A stretch of DNA of 64,000 bases from Pigmentiphaga kullae (GCF_004216695.1 NZ_SGXC01000003.1:868001-932000), one strand, 5' to 3'; shown: positions 8,731-19,496, numbered from the stretch's first letter. The notes: generated by a model from the sequence alone, not told the origin. Made by a program: numbers and translations.

Positions 8731-9735
8731 ATGGACGATCGCGCACGTACATTGTTGAAAGCTCTCATCGAGCGTTACATCACAGACGGACAACCTGTCG
8801 GTTCGCGCACGCTCTCCAAGGTCTTCGACCTGTCGCCGGCCACGATACGCAACGTCATGGCCGATCTCGAGGACCATGGCCTGATCCACAGTCCCCACAC
8901 TTCCGCCGGCCGCGTCCCCACTCCCCGGGGCTACCGGATGTTCGTCGATTCCCTGCTGACGGTGCAGCCCTACGAAGTGTCCGAGGCCAGCCACATCCAG
9001 ACCCTGCTGCCTTCGGCGGAACCCCAGCGCGTCATCGCGGCCGCGGCCTCGCTGCTGTCCAAGCTGACCCAGTTCGCCGGCGTAGTGATGTCGCCCAAGC
9101 GCAGCCAGATGTTCCGGCAGATCGAATTCATCCGGCTGTCCGACACGCGGGTGCTGCTGATCATCGTGACGCCCGAAGGCGACGTGCAGAACCGCATGCT
9201 GATGGTCCAGCGCGACTATTCCTCGGCCGAACTGACCGAGGCGGCCAATTTCTTCAACCAGCATTTCAGCGGCAAGTCGTTCGAAGACGTCCGCCAGATC
9301 CTCCAGCAGGAACTCAGCCAGTTGCGCCAGGACATCTCCAGGCTGATGGAACTGGCGGTGGACGCCAGCGCCGAGGCCGCCACCGAGGACGACAGCGTCG
9401 TCATCTCGGGCGAATTGAACCTGCTGGGCGTCTCGGACATCACGGCCGACATGGACAAGCTGCGCCGGATGTTCGAACTGTTCGAGAAGAAGACCGACCT
9501 GATGCAGTTGCTGGACGTGTCCAGCCGGGCGCATGGCGTCCAGATCTACATCGGCGGCGACTCGCAGCTGGTGCCGGTGGAAGAGGTCAGCGTCATCACG
9601 GCGCCCTACGGGGTGGACGGCAAGGTCGTCGGGACCCTGGGCGTGATCGGTCCCACCCGGATGTCGTACGAGCGGGTGATTCCCATCGTCGACATCACCG
9701 CGCGGCTGCTGTCGAACGCGCTGAGCCACCATTGA
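8731..9735 (+). CDS. hrcA: Heat-inducible transcription repressor HrcA
   Basis: Represses class I heat-shock genes by binding CIRCE operators, with GroEL as co-factor. 334 residues from [20 protein letters not shown], with the N-terminal winged helix ([28 protein letters not shown]), the [19 protein letters not shown] signature, and a GAF-like C-terminal domain ending in [21 protein letters not shown] at 8725 would add two residues and is better spaced from the G-run of the adjoining repeat. No CIRCE inverted repeat was seen before grpE or dnaK here, so its targets (probably groESL) lie elsewhere. Confidence 0.96.
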   Translation: MDDRARTLLKALIERYITDGQPVGSRTLSKVFDLSPATIRNVMADLEDHGLIHSPHTSAGRVPTPRGYRMFVDSLLTVQPYEVSEASHIQTLLPSAEPQRVIAAAASLLSKLTQFAGVVMSPKRSQMFRQIEFIRLSDTRVLLIIVTPEGDVQNRMLMVQRDYSSAELTEAANFFNQHFSGKSFEDVRQILQQELSQLRQDISRLMELAVDASAEAATEDDSVVISGELNLLGVSDITADMDKLRRMFELFEKKTDLMQLLDVSSRAHGVQIYIGGDSQLVPVEEVSVITAPYGVDGKVVGTLGVIGPTRMSYERVIPIVDITARLLSNALSHH

Positions 9736-9818
9736 GCCGGCGTCCGCCGGCAGCGGCGGACGGCCCTCCCGCCCGCCGCCGTTTCCCCTGTCATTCCTGA
9801 GTCCGGAAAACGCCACGC

Positions 9819-10928
9819 ATGCGCTTCCTTCCCGAGCCGTCGCCGTCCTCCCATCATCCCACCCGCACCGGCCTGCTGCTGGTCAACCTGGGTACGCCCG
9901 ACGCGCCCACCGCCTCCGCCGTGCGGCGCTACCTGGCCGAGTTCCTGTCCGATCCCCGCGTGGTCGAGATTCCCCGCCTGGTCTGGCTGCCCATCCTGTA
10001 TGGCCTGGTCCTGACGCTGCGTCCCCGCGACGCGGCGGCGCGCTACGCCTCGGTGTGGACGTCCGAGGGCTCCCCGCTCCTGGCCTGGAGCCGCCGCCAG
10101 GCCGAGGGGCTGTCGCGCGAACTGTCCGACCGCGGGCTGGGCGTGGAAGTGGCGCTGGCCATGCGCTATGGCAATCCGTCGCTCGAGGCGGGCATCGCCG
10201 CGTTGCGCGAGAACGGCTGCGAGCGCATCCTGGTCCTGCCGCTCTATCCGCAGTACGCGGCCAGCACGACCGCCGCGGTATCCGACGCCGTGGGCGCCTG
10301 CCTGGCGCGGCTGCGCAACGTGCCCGAGATCCGGTACGTGCGCGATTTCCACGCCGACCCGGGCTATATCGAGGCGATGGCCGTCCGCATCCTGGATTTC
10401 TGGCGCGACAAGGGCCGGGGCCGGAAACTGGTGCTGAGCTTCCATGGCCTGCCCAAGCGTTCCATCGCGCTGGGGGATCCGTATCACCAGCAATGCCTGG
10501 AAACCGGCCGCCTGCTGGCCGAGCGGCTGAGCCTGTACGCCGAGCAGGTCGAGGTGACCTTCCAGAGCCGCTTCGGCGCGGCCGAATGGCTCCAGCCGTA
10601 TACTGAGCCCAGGCTCAAGGAACTGGCCAAAAGCGGCGTGTCCGACGTGGACGTGTTCTGCCCCGGTTTCGTCGCCGACTGCATCGAAACCCTGGAAGAG
10701 ATCGCGGTACAGGGCAAGGAAGCATTCCTGCTGGCGGGGGGCCGGCAGCTACGCTATATCGACGCGCTGAACGATTCCGCCGCCTGGATGAAGGCCCTGG
10801 CCAACCTGGCCGAGCGCCACATGCAAGGCTGGATCACCCGCCCCGTGGCCCGCCAGCCGGCCGACGCGGCGCACGCAGCCGTCTTGTTGCAACGCAAAAA
10901 CGACACGACGCCGGCCACGGACCAGTAA
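9819..10928 (+). CDS. hemH: Ferrochelatase
   Basis: Inserts Fe(II) into protoporphyrin IX, the last step of protoheme synthesis. 369 residues; the family core starts at TGLLLVNLGTPDAPT, with the metal-binding His in LVLSFHGLPKRS and the Glu in CPGFVADCIETLEEI. The C-terminal 30 or so residues are a non-conserved tail. It starts 83 bp after hrcA and is followed by hslR after 4 bp, so hemH-hslR are one unit, possibly with hrcA. Confidence 0.96.
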   Translation: MRFLPEPSPSSHHPTRTGLLLVNLGTPDAPTASAVRRYLAEFLSDPRVVEIPRLVWLPILYGLVLTLRPRDAAARYASVWTSEGSPLLAWSRRQAEGLSRELSDRGLGVEVALAMRYGNPSLEAGIAALRENGCERILVLPLYPQYAASTTAAVSDAVGACLARLRNVPEIRYVRDFHADPGYIEAMAVRILDFWRDKGRGRKLVLSFHGLPKRSIALGDPYHQQCLETGRLLAERLSLYAEQVEVTFQSRFGAAEWLQPYTEPRLKELAKSGVSDVDVFCPGFVADCIETLEEIAVQGKEAFLLAGGRQLRYIDALNDSAAWMKALANLAERHMQGWITRPVARQPADAAHAAVLLQRKNDTTPATDQ

Positions 10929-10932
10929 CGGG

Positions 10933-11313
10933 ATGGAAGAACTACGTATCGATAAGTGGCTCTGGGCGGCGCGCTTCTACAAGACCCGCACGTTGGCCCG
11001 GGAGGCGGTCGAGGCAGGGCAGGTGAAGGTGTCCGGCGAACGGGTCAAGCCTTCGCGCGCCGTGCGCCCCGGCGACATCCTGCTGATCCGCGCCGGCGAG
11101 CAGGAGTGGGAGGTCCTGGTCCGCGCCCTGTCTTCCCAGCGCGGCCCCGCCGTTTTCGCGCGCACCCTGTACGACGAAACCCAGCAAGGCCTCAAACGCC
11201 GCCTGGAAGCCATCGAACTGCGCCGCCAGAACGCCGACCCCGCCGCAAACCTGAAAGGCCGCCCCACCAAGCAAGACCGCCGCAATATTGACAGATTGAG
11301 GACCCCCAATTGA
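10933..11313 (+). CDS. hslR: Heat-shock ribosome-associated S4-domain protein Hsp15
   Basis: Binds free 50S subunits carrying nascent chains after heat shock and helps recycle them. 126 residues: an S4 RNA-binding domain at the N-terminus (RIDKWLWAARFYKTRTLA, then VKVSGERVKPSRAVRPGDIL) followed by a basic tail (LKGRPTKQDRRNIDRL). It follows hemH by 4 bp. Its position before grpE-dnaK-dnaJ fits a heat-shock role. The gene ends 3 bp before a large palindrome. Confidence 0.93.
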   Translation: MEELRIDKWLWAARFYKTRTLAREAVEAGQVKVSGERVKPSRAVRPGDILLIRAGEQEWEVLVRALSSQRGPAVFARTLYDETQQGLKRRLEAIELRRQNADPAANLKGRPTKQDRRNIDRLRTPN

Positions 11314-11316
11314 GGA

Positions 11317-11564
11317 CCCCCCCTACGCGCTGACGCGCGCCCCCCCAGGGGGCGATGCGGGTGGACCGGCAAAGCCGGATCCACCGCATCCTGGGTCTAG
11401 TGGGACCATCTTGGGTCGTGGCACGGTTGCTACCGCGGGCAGCCAGCGATAGCAACCGTGCTTCAGTCCAAGATCGTTTCCCTAGACCCAGGAAACCGCG
11501 GATCCGGCTTTGCCGGTCCGCCGGTTTCGCCCCCTGGGGGGCGCGCGTCAGCGCGTAGGGGGGG
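11317..11564. repeat. 248-bp palindrome made of two head-to-head hairpin repeats (copies 3 and 4)
   Basis: This fills most of the 342-bp gap between hslR and grpE. The left arm (11317-about 11400) is the family repeat on the minus strand, beginning CCCCCCCTACGCGC; the right arm (about 11482-11564) is the plus-strand copy ending GCGCGTAGGGGGGG. Between them CTGGGTCTAG faces CTAGACCCAG, and the core GCACGGTTGCTA (11421-11432) pairs perfectly with TAGCAACCGTGC (11450-11461). Outer and inner arms share one centre near 11441. No ORF or transposase lies inside. Extruded or as RNA it would form a very long imperfect hairpin. Confidence 0.85.
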
Positions 11565-11571
11565 AGATATA

Positions 11572-11599
11572 CTTGAAAGCGCGGATTTAGTCCCCATTT
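11572..11599 (+). promoter_or_regulatory. Sigma-32 (RpoH) heat-shock promoter for grpE
   Basis: CTTGAAA at 11572-11578, a 13-nt spacer, then CCCCATTT at 11592-11599: an essentially exact match to the RpoH consensus CTTGAAA/CCCCAT-T. It begins 7 bp after the G-run of repeat copy 4 and 57 nt before the grpE ATG. It should make grpE, and possibly dnaK, heat-inducible. Confidence 0.85.
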
Positions 11600-11655
11600 C
11601 GCAGATAGAGTTCAAGCAAGTCGCTGATTTATTTTGGTTTTTCATGGAGGCACCA

Positions 11656-12222
11656 ATGTCGGCTGAGCACAAGCCTGGCGACCAACCCAATCTGGATCCC
11701 GAAAACGTGAACCCGAACCCGGCGGCGGAAACGCCCGAGGCCGCGGGCAGCGAGGATCCCATCGTCGCGCTGCAGGCCCAGCTGGCCGCGGCCCAGGCCG
11801 AGGCCAAGGACAATTACGATGCCATGCTGCGCGCCCGCGCCGAAGCGGACAATGTCCGCCGGCGCGCCCAGGAGGAAGTCTCCAAGGCGCAGAAATTCGG
11901 TATCGAGGCATTCGCGGAAAACCTGTTGCCGGTGAAAGACAGCCTGGAGGCCGCCCTGGCCCAGGAAAACCAGTCCATAGACAGCCTGCGCGAAGGCGTG
12001 GACGTCACCCTCAAGCAACTGGTCGGCGCCTTCGAGCGCAACAAACTGGTCGAGATCGCCCCGGTTCCGGGCGACAAATTCAATCCGCACCACCACCAGG
12101 CCATTGCGTCGGTTCCGTCGGACGAGCCGGCCAACACGGTCCTGCAGACCCTGCAGAAGGGTTACATGATCGTCGATCGAGTACTGCGTCCGGCACTGGT
12201 AACGGTCGCGGCCGCCAAATAG
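11656..12222 (+). CDS. grpE: Nucleotide exchange factor GrpE
   Basis: Releases ADP from DnaK during the chaperone cycle. 188 residues: an acidic disordered N-terminus (to about 35), a long coiled-coil dimer region (ALQAQLAAAQAEAKDNYD to about 90), and the four-helix/beta-wing domain with PVPGDKFNPHHHQAIASVPS and GYMIVDRVLRPALVTV. The ATG is preceded by GGAGG at 11646-11650 with ideal spacing; an upstream in-frame ATG at 11644 overlaps that site and is rejected. It is driven by the RpoH-type promoter at 11572. Confidence 0.96.
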   Translation: MSAEHKPGDQPNLDPENVNPNPAAETPEAAGSEDPIVALQAQLAAAQAEAKDNYDAMLRARAEADNVRRRAQEEVSKAQKFGIEAFAENLLPVKDSLEAALAQENQSIDSLREGVDVTLKQLVGAFERNKLVEIAPVPGDKFNPHHHQAIASVPSDEPANTVLQTLQKGYMIVDRVLRPALVTVAAAK

Positions 12223-12256
12223 GGCCCGCCGCGATCGAAAGAAGCTATCGCAGGCA

Positions 12257-12284
12257 TTGAAATAACGAAATTCCTACCTATTTA
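12257..12284 (+). promoter_or_regulatory. Possible weak heat-shock promoter before dnaK
   Basis: TTGAAA (12257-12262), a 14-nt spacer, then CCTATTTA (12277-12284) loosely match the RpoH consensus in the 105-bp grpE-dnaK spacer, which is much more A/T-rich than its surroundings. The match at -10 is poor, so dnaK may simply be read from the grpE promoter. Confidence 0.3.
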
Positions 12285-12327
12285 TTGATCAAGCGAATTT
12301 TTCTGATTTCTTTCAGGAACAAGGATT

Positions 12328-14271
<1,944 letters not shown>

Positions 14272-14281
14272 GCAGTACCCG

Positions 14282-14317
14282 CGGAGCGGCCTACAACGTG
14301 GGCCGCTCCGGTTTTCG
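14282..14317 (+). terminator. Intrinsic terminator after dnaK
   Basis: A perfect 10-bp stem (CGGAGCGGCC at 14282-14291 with GGCCGCTCCG at 14301-14310), a 9-nt loop, then GTTTTCGTCTT. It lies 10 bp after the dnaK stop, so a share of grpE-dnaK transcripts should end before dnaJ. Confidence 0.8.
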
Positions 14318-14348
14318 TCTTGACTGCACAGGCGCAGGCACCGGTGCA

Positions 14349-14403
14349 GGGTTTGGGTAGGCCCCCTGGCTGCTCCACAAAGCGAGGGGGCCTACCCAAA
14401 CCC
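14349..14403. repeat. Perfect 19-bp inverted repeat between dnaK and dnaJ
   Basis: Left arm GGGTTTGGGTAGGCCCCCT (14349-14367) and right arm 14385-14403 are exact reverse complements around a 17-nt loop. No T-run follows, so it is not a classical terminator. It sits 72 nt before the dnaJ ATG and 32 nt after the dnaK terminator. As RNA it would be an extremely stable hairpin in the dnaJ leader; as DNA it could be a remnant of a small mobile repeat. Confidence 0.85.
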
Positions 14404-14474
14404 GTCAATAGCACACGACCGCTATTCACCAGAGATATTAGGCCCCCTGAAAACAGGCCACCGAAGAAAGAACC

Positions 14475-15596
14475 ATGTCCACCAAACGCGATCTGTACGA
14501 AGTCCTTGGCGTTGCCCGCACCGCCACCGAGGAAGAAATCAAGAAGGCCTACCGCAAGCTGGCCATGAAGTACCACCCCGACCGCAACCCCGACTCCAAG
14601 GAAGCGGAAGAGAAGTTCAAAGAGGTCAAGTACGCCTACGAGATCCTCTGCGAAGCCGAGAAACGCGACGCCTACGACCGCTACGGCCATGCCGGCGTCG
14701 ACGCGGCGGCCGCGGGCGGCATGGGCGGCGGGGCGGGGGGCTTCGCCGACGCGTTCGGCGACATCTTCGGCGAGATCTTCGGCGGTGGCCGCCAGCGCGG
14801 CGGCGCCCAGATGTACCGCGGCGCCGACCTGAAATACAGCATGGAGATCACGCTGGAGCAGGCCGCCACCGGCTTCGACACCGAGATCCGCGTTCCCAGC
14901 TGGGACAACTGCGACACCTGCCACGGCTCCGGCGCCAAGCCCGGCACCCAGCCCAAGACCTGCCACACCTGCGGCGGCACCGGCGCGGTGCGCATGCAGC
15001 AGGGCTTCTTCAGCGTCCAGCAGACCTGCCCGACCTGCCACGGCACCGGCAAGGTCATCCCCGAGCCCTGCTCGGCCTGCGACGGCGTCGGCAAGGTCCG
15101 CCGCAACAAGACCCTGCAGGTCAAGATTCCCGCCGGCATCGACGACGGCATGCGCATCCGCTCGTCCGGCAATGGCGAACCCGGCGTCAACGGCGGCCCC
15201 TCCGGCGACCTGTACGTCGAGATCCACATCAAGCAGCACGGCATCTTCCAGCGCGACGGCGACGACCTGCACTGCGAACTGACCATTCCCTTCACCACGG
15301 CGGCGCTGGGCGGCGACCTGGAAGTGCCGACGCTGGGCGGCCGCGGCGAGATCAGCATCCCCGAAGGCACGCAGTCGGGCAAGGTCTTCCGCCTGCGCGG
15401 CAAGGGCATACGAGGCGTGCGCTCCAGCTACCCGGGCGACCTCTATTGCCACGTCGTGCTCGAGACCCCGGTGCGCCTGAACGACAGGCAGAAACAGATG
15501 CTGCGCGACTTCGAGGCCTCGCTGAGCGAAGGCGGCGACAAGCATTCGCCGCAGAGCAAGTCGTGGACGGATCGGGTGAAGGAGTTCTTCAGCTGA
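14475..15596 (+). CDS. dnaJ: Co-chaperone DnaJ (Hsp40)
   Basis: Stimulates DnaK ATP hydrolysis and delivers substrates. 373 residues: J domain with HPD in [11 protein letters not shown], a Gly/Phe-rich linker (about 75-115), a zinc-finger domain with four CxxCxGxG repeats ([32 protein letters not shown]), and C-terminal substrate-binding beta domains. The length matches type I DnaJ. It is separated from dnaK by a 203-bp spacer with a terminator and a long hairpin, unlike the tight dnaK-dnaJ spacing of many bacteria. Confidence 0.97.
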   Translation: MSTKRDLYEVLGVARTATEEEIKKAYRKLAMKYHPDRNPDSKEAEEKFKEVKYAYEILCEAEKRDAYDRYGHAGVDAAAAGGMGGGAGGFADAFGDIFGEIFGGGRQRGGAQMYRGADLKYSMEITLEQAATGFDTEIRVPSWDNCDTCHGSGAKPGTQPKTCHTCGGTGAVRMQQGFFSVQQTCPTCHGTGKVIPEPCSACDGVGKVRRNKTLQVKIPAGIDDGMRIRSSGNGEPGVNGGPSGDLYVEIHIKQHGIFQRDGDDLHCELTIPFTTAALGGDLEVPTLGGRGEISIPEGTQSGKVFRLRGKGIRGVRSSYPGDLYCHVVLETPVRLNDRQKQMLRDFEASLSEGGDKHSPQSKSWTDRVKEFFS

Positions 15597-15626
15597 TACC
15601 GGATCGGGCGCCGCGCATCGGGTGCC

Positions 15627-16592
15627 TTACCGCACCCGGTTGCGCAGGCCGGCCCGGTCGCCGCTGGCCCACGCCCGCACGTTGTGGGCGACCAGCGGCA
15701 GCACCTGATCGGCATAACGATCCGATTCGCCGCCTATGTGCGGCGTGATCAGCAGCTTCGGCACCGACCACAGCGGGTCGTCTTCAGGCAAGGGTTCGCG
15801 TTCGAACACGTCCAGGGCGGCGCCGGCCAGCCTGTCGCCGTGCAAGGCGTCCACCAGCGCCGTGGTATCGCACAGACCCGCGCGCGCCAGGTTGACGAGG
15901 TAGGCGCCGGGTTTCATCGCCGCCAGCACGGCGGCATCCACCAGCCCCTGGGTCGATGGCGTCAGGGGAGCCAGCAGCACCAGGAAATCCGCCTGCGCGG
16001 CCACGTCGCGCAGCATGCCGCGCGCATGCACCTGATCGAAGCCCGCCACCGGCCGGGGGCTGGACGAGACCGCCAGCGTACGCATGCCCAGTGCTTGGCA
16101 TTTGCTTGCCAGTTCGCTGGCGATCATGCCCGTCCCCAGCACGGCAAGCGTCTTGCCGTGCAGCAGCGGCTGGCGTCGGCGCCGCCAATGGCGTGCGCGC
16201 TGGTCCGCCAGGATGGCGGGCAGATCGCGCGCCAGCGCGAGCATCATCGTCAACGCCATTTCCGAGACCGCGGGGCCGTGGATGCCGTGCGCCGACGTCA
16301 ACGCCACGTCCGGCGGCAGGTCGGTGTGGTCGGCGATGCCATCGACCCCGGAGGACAAGGCCTGAAGCCACTCCAGCCGGGGCAGGGCACGCAGCAGGCC
16401 ATTGTTCAACGCACTCGCGAAACACGCCAGCGCGGTGGCCTGCCGCGCCGAGTCCGTCAGCGGCTGGTCCGGGCGGATCCAGTCGAAAGCCAGATCGGGC
16501 AGGCTGCGCGCCAGCTCCCGCGCATAGTGCTCGCCATCGGCATTGACGATGAGCAGCCGGAAATCTTTCCCAAGTGCCGAGGTCGCCCGCAT
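15627..16592 (-). CDS. D-2-hydroxyacid dehydrogenase, NAD-binding
   Basis: A cytoplasmic oxidoreductase of the D-isomer 2-hydroxyacid dehydrogenase family, interconverting a 2-hydroxy acid and a 2-keto acid (possibly glyoxylate/hydroxypyruvate type). 321 residues: N-terminal substrate domain, then the NAD domain with LAVLGTGMIAS, and the catalytic triad Arg in NLARAGL, Glu in FEREPLPEDDPLW and His in TPHIGGESDRY. It starts 4 bp after a Bug binding-protein gene and is third in an aldolase-Bug-dehydrogenase operon, which suggests catabolism of an imported hydroxy or keto acid. Confidence 0.88.
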   Translation of the reverse strand: MRATSALGKDFRLLIVNADGEHYARELARSLPDLAFDWIRPDQPLTDSARQATALACFASALNNGLLRALPRLEWLQALSSGVDGIADHTDLPPDVALTSAHGIHGPAVSEMALTMMLALARDLPAILADQRARHWRRRRQPLLHGKTLAVLGTGMIASELASKCQALGMRTLAVSSSPRPVAGFDQVHARGMLRDVAAQADFLVLLAPLTPSTQGLVDAAVLAAMKPGAYLVNLARAGLCDTTALVDALHGDRLAGAALDVFEREPLPEDDPLWSVPKLLITPHIGGESDRYADQVLPLVAHNVRAWASGDRAGLRNRVR

Positions 16593-16596
16593 GGTG

Positions 16597-17568
16597 TCAG
16601 TCCGTGCTGATCTTGGCTGCCGAGATCAGCGGCCCGTAGGACCGCTGTTCGCTTTCGATGCGGGCGCGTACGGCGTCGGCGGTGGACGGCGCGGCTTCCT
16701 GGCCGAGCGCGGCCAGCGCCTGCCTGGCTTCCGGCGTGGCGAGCCATGTCCGGATCTCGCCGCCGAGTTTTTCGATGATCGCGTTCGGCGTGCGCGCCGG
16801 GGCGTAGAGCGCGAACCAGGTTTCCAGCTCATAGCCGGGGAAGCCCAGTTCAGCCAGGGTGGGCACGTCCGGATACATGCTGGAACGCTGCTGCGACGTG
16901 GCGGCCAGCACCTTGATGCGGCCCGACTTGCCGAATCCGCCCAACGCGGCCTGGTCCAGCATGGCCAGCGGCGTGCGCCCCGACACCACGTCGGCGATGG
17001 CGGGCGCGAAGCCCTTGTAGGGCACGTGGTTGAGCTTCACGTCGGCCCGCTGGGCGAGCAGTTCCATGCCGAGATGGGCGGAGCCGCCGATGGCATTGGA
17101 GGCGTACGACAGCGCGCCAGGCCTGGCCCGCGCCATCGCGAGCACCTCGTCCAGCGTATTGGCGCCGAGTTCAGCCGATACGCACAGCAGGTACGGTCCC
17201 TTGGACAGCATGCCGATGGGGGCGAAGTCGGCGCGGACGTCGTAGGGTACCTGCTTGCTGGTAAGCGGGATCAGGGACATGGTCGACCCGCCGGTCATCA
17301 GCAGCGTGTAGCCGTCGGGGGCGGCCCGCGCGACCGCCTGCGCGGCAATCACGGTGTTGCCGCCGGCGCGCGACTCCACCAGCACGGCCTGGCCCAGGGT
17401 CTTTTCCAGGCGCTGGGCGAGCAGGCGCGACAAGCCATCGGCGCCGCCTCCCGGTGCGTAGGGAATGATGATGCGTATCGGCTTGTCGGGATACGCGTGG
17501 GCGGGTCCGGCCGCCAGGGCCAGCGCGGCGGCCATGCCGGCGAACAGATTGCGGCAACGATGGAACAT
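16597..17568 (-). CDS. Bug-type (TctC) periplasmic solute-binding protein
   Basis: A tripartite tricarboxylate transporter receptor. 323 residues from MFHRCRNLFAGM, with a signal peptide cleaved after AGPAHA, then the family core YPDKPIRIIIPYAPGGGADG, VESRAGGNTVIAA and a conserved PTLAELGFPGYE region. AAGGAG lies 7 nt before this ATG; a longer upstream reading lacks support. No TctA or TctB genes adjoin it, so it must use membrane subunits encoded elsewhere, perhaps those at 23192-25172. Bug ligands are usually carboxylates; the operon partners suggest a hydroxy or keto acid. Confidence 0.92.
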   Translation of the reverse strand: MFHRCRNLFAGMAAALALAAGPAHAYPDKPIRIIIPYAPGGGADGLSRLLAQRLEKTLGQAVLVESRAGGNTVIAAQAVARAAPDGYTLLMTGGSTMSLIPLTSKQVPYDVRADFAPIGMLSKGPYLLCVSAELGANTLDEVLAMARARPGALSYASNAIGGSAHLGMELLAQRADVKLNHVPYKGFAPAIADVVSGRTPLAMLDQAALGGFGKSGRIKVLAATSQQRSSMYPDVPTLAELGFPGYELETWFALYAPARTPNAIIEKLGGEIRTWLATPEARQALAALGQEAAPSTADAVRARIESEQRSYGPLISAAKISTD

Positions 17569-17638
17569 GCCTGTCTCCTTGCGCGCGGCTCTTGCCGCGC
17601 TGCGTCTTGTCATGGGGCCGGCTTGCGCCGGTGGCGGG

Positions 17639-18430
17639 TCAAGTGCGATAGGACGGATCCTTGCGGTCCAGCATGCGCAGAAGCGCGGGCCATTCGAGAT
17701 TGCCCAGGGGGCTGACGGTGCCGTCCGAGCGCAGCGTGCCGGGAGGCCGGAAGCCGGCCGAGGAAATCCTGTCGGCCAGGGCGGAGTCGGGAAGGGTCAG
17801 TTCCTGGCCGCTGGCCAGCGCATCGACCTGGGCCTGCATCGCCATTTCCAGGTGCCACATCATCGCGAAGGCCTGGCCGATGCTTGCTCCTGCCACCAGC
17901 GTGCCGTGGTTGCGCAATATCATGACCGGCTTGTCGCCCAGGTCGGCGGTCAGGCGTTCGCGTTCGGATAGCTGGTTGGCCAGCCCCTCGCTGTCGTGGT
18001 AGGCGACTTTGCCGTGGAACAGCATGGCGTGCTGGGTCAGCGGCAGAAGCCCGCACTTCATCGCCGATACGGCCATGCCGGCCCGGGTATGGGCATGGAT
18101 GACGCAGCGCGCATCCGGACGCGCGGCGTGGACGGCGCTGTGGATGACGAACCCGGCGCGATGGATGGGGTGCTGCGTGGGTTCCACGACGTTGCCGTCG
18201 ATGTCGATCTTGACGAGATTGGAAGCGCAGACTTCATCGAACATCAGCCCGAAGGGGTTGAGCAGAAAATGTTCCTCGGCACCCGGCACGCGCGCCGAGA
18301 TGTGCGTGTAGATGAGATCGGTCCACCCGTAGTGGGCATGGAGCCGGTAACAGGCGGCCAGGTCCACGCGCATCTGCCATTCTTCGGTGCGCGATGCGGG
18401 ACGGGAAGAGGCGGAAGGATCGGTCTGCAT
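17639..18430 (-). CDS. Class II aldolase/adducin family protein
   Basis: A zinc-dependent aldolase or decarboxylase-fold enzyme of 263 residues starting MQTDPSASS after AGGA. Family hallmarks: GWTDLIYTHISARVPG near the N-terminus, the metal-binding HxH in CVIHAHTRAG, and the third His in LRNHGTLVAG. It is the first gene of the aldolase-Bug-dehydrogenase operon and is divergent from a LysR gene 145 bp away. Possible reactions are retro-aldol cleavage of a hydroxylated acid or decarboxylation; the sequence does not settle which. Confidence 0.88.
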   Translation of the reverse strand: MQTDPSASSRPASRTEEWQMRVDLAACYRLHAHYGWTDLIYTHISARVPGAEEHFLLNPFGLMFDEVCASNLVKIDIDGNVVEPTQHPIHRAGFVIHSAVHAARPDARCVIHAHTRAGMAVSAMKCGLLPLTQHAMLFHGKVAYHDSEGLANQLSERERLTADLGDKPVMILRNHGTLVAGASIGQAFAMMWHLEMAMQAQVDALASGQELTLPDSALADRISSAGFRPPGTLRSDGTVSPLGNLEWPALLRMLDRKDPSYRT

Positions 18431-18575
18431 GAATTCCTGAGCGTGTTCAATATGGTGAGGCGCATGGGGCGCGCTTGGGGTAGAGTGTTTCGCGGCGCCG
18501 CCCTGCGTACATTGAATCGCCCGGCCACGCCAAAGCCAATCAAAACATTCTGTTCGAAACTTGAGAAAAATCTGA

Positions 18576-19496
18576 ATGAGCATCGAGACCCAGTTGAGCC
18601 TGCGGCAACTGCGGGCTTTCGTCGCCGTCTACCGCCTCGGCAAGCTGGCGACCGCCGCAAGCCGCCTTTCCGTGACCGAGTCGGCCGTCAGCACCATGCT
18701 CAGGCAGATGGAGTCCACGTTGAACCTGCGGCTGTTCGACCGCACCTCACGGTCGCTGGTGCCGACCCAGGCCGCCCAGGAAATCGTCGAGAGGGCCGAG
18801 CGCATACTGGGCGACGTGGCGTGGCTCGGTACGCGGATGGAAGACCTGGGCGACCGCCGCATCGGCCGCGTCCACGTGGCCGTCACCGCCACCGTGGGCA
18901 GTGTCCTGATGCCGGGCGTGGTGCGGCGTTTTCGCGATGCCTATCCTGGCGTGCAACTGGTGCTGGACGATTGCGCGCCGGACCAGTTCCTGGCCAGGGT
19001 ATCGTCCGAGCCCGTGGATTTCGGCATCGGCACACCGGAGCGCGAGGACGCCTTGCTGGTGTCCCGGCTGCTGCTGCGCGACCACCTGTGCCTGGTATGC
19101 GCGACCGACCATCCATTGGCGGGCCGCCGCCAGGTGCGTTGGCGTGAACTCGCGAAGGAGCCGGTCATCGCCGTGCGGCAGGGGCTGGCCTATGGCATGC
19201 GCGGCCGGATGGAGGCGGCCGCGGCCAGCGCCGGCATCGCGCTCAACGTCGTGCACGAGGTCAACTTCCTGTCATCGGCATTCTGGATGGCGGCCAGCGG
19301 GCTGGGCGTGTCGATCTGGGCATCGGCGCTGGCGGGGCGCATGCACTACGAGAATCTGACGCGCTGCCGGCTGGTCGGCCCGCGGGTACCCATGGATTTT
19401 TCGCTGGTGCACAAACGGGGACGAAGCCTGTCGCCCGCCGCCGAAGCCTTCGTGGAAATCGCCCGCGACGAACTCGCGGGCATGGACATTCTTTAG
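18576..19496 (+). CDS. LysR-family transcriptional regulator
   Basis: 306 residues with an N-terminal winged HTH (LRQLRAFVAVYRLGKLATAASRLSVTESAVS, then NLRLFDRTSRSLVPT) and a periplasmic-binding-protein-like effector domain. It is divergent from the aldolase-Bug-dehydrogenase operon and presumably activates it in response to a pathway intermediate. Its 3' end overlaps the next, convergent LysR gene by 4 bp, so the two transcripts are antisense at their ends. Confidence 0.92.
   Translation: MSIETQLSLRQLRAFVAVYRLGKLATAASRLSVTESAVSTMLRQMESTLNLRLFDRTSRSLVPTQAAQEIVERAERILGDVAWLGTRMEDLGDRRIGRVHVAVTATVGSVLMPGVVRRFRDAYPGVQLVLDDCAPDQFLARVSSEPVDFGIGTPEREDALLVSRLLLRDHLCLVCATDHPLAGRRQVRWRELAKEPVIAVRQGLAYGMRGRMEAAAASAGIALNVVHEVNFLSSAFWMAASGLGVSIWASALAGRMHYENLTRCRLVGPRVPMDFSLVHKRGRSLSPAAEAFVEIARDELAGMDIL

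Noticed and set aside
11317-11564. Palindrome considered as a composite transposon or IS
   Set aside because: No transposase or ORF lies between the arms and no target-site duplication is evident.
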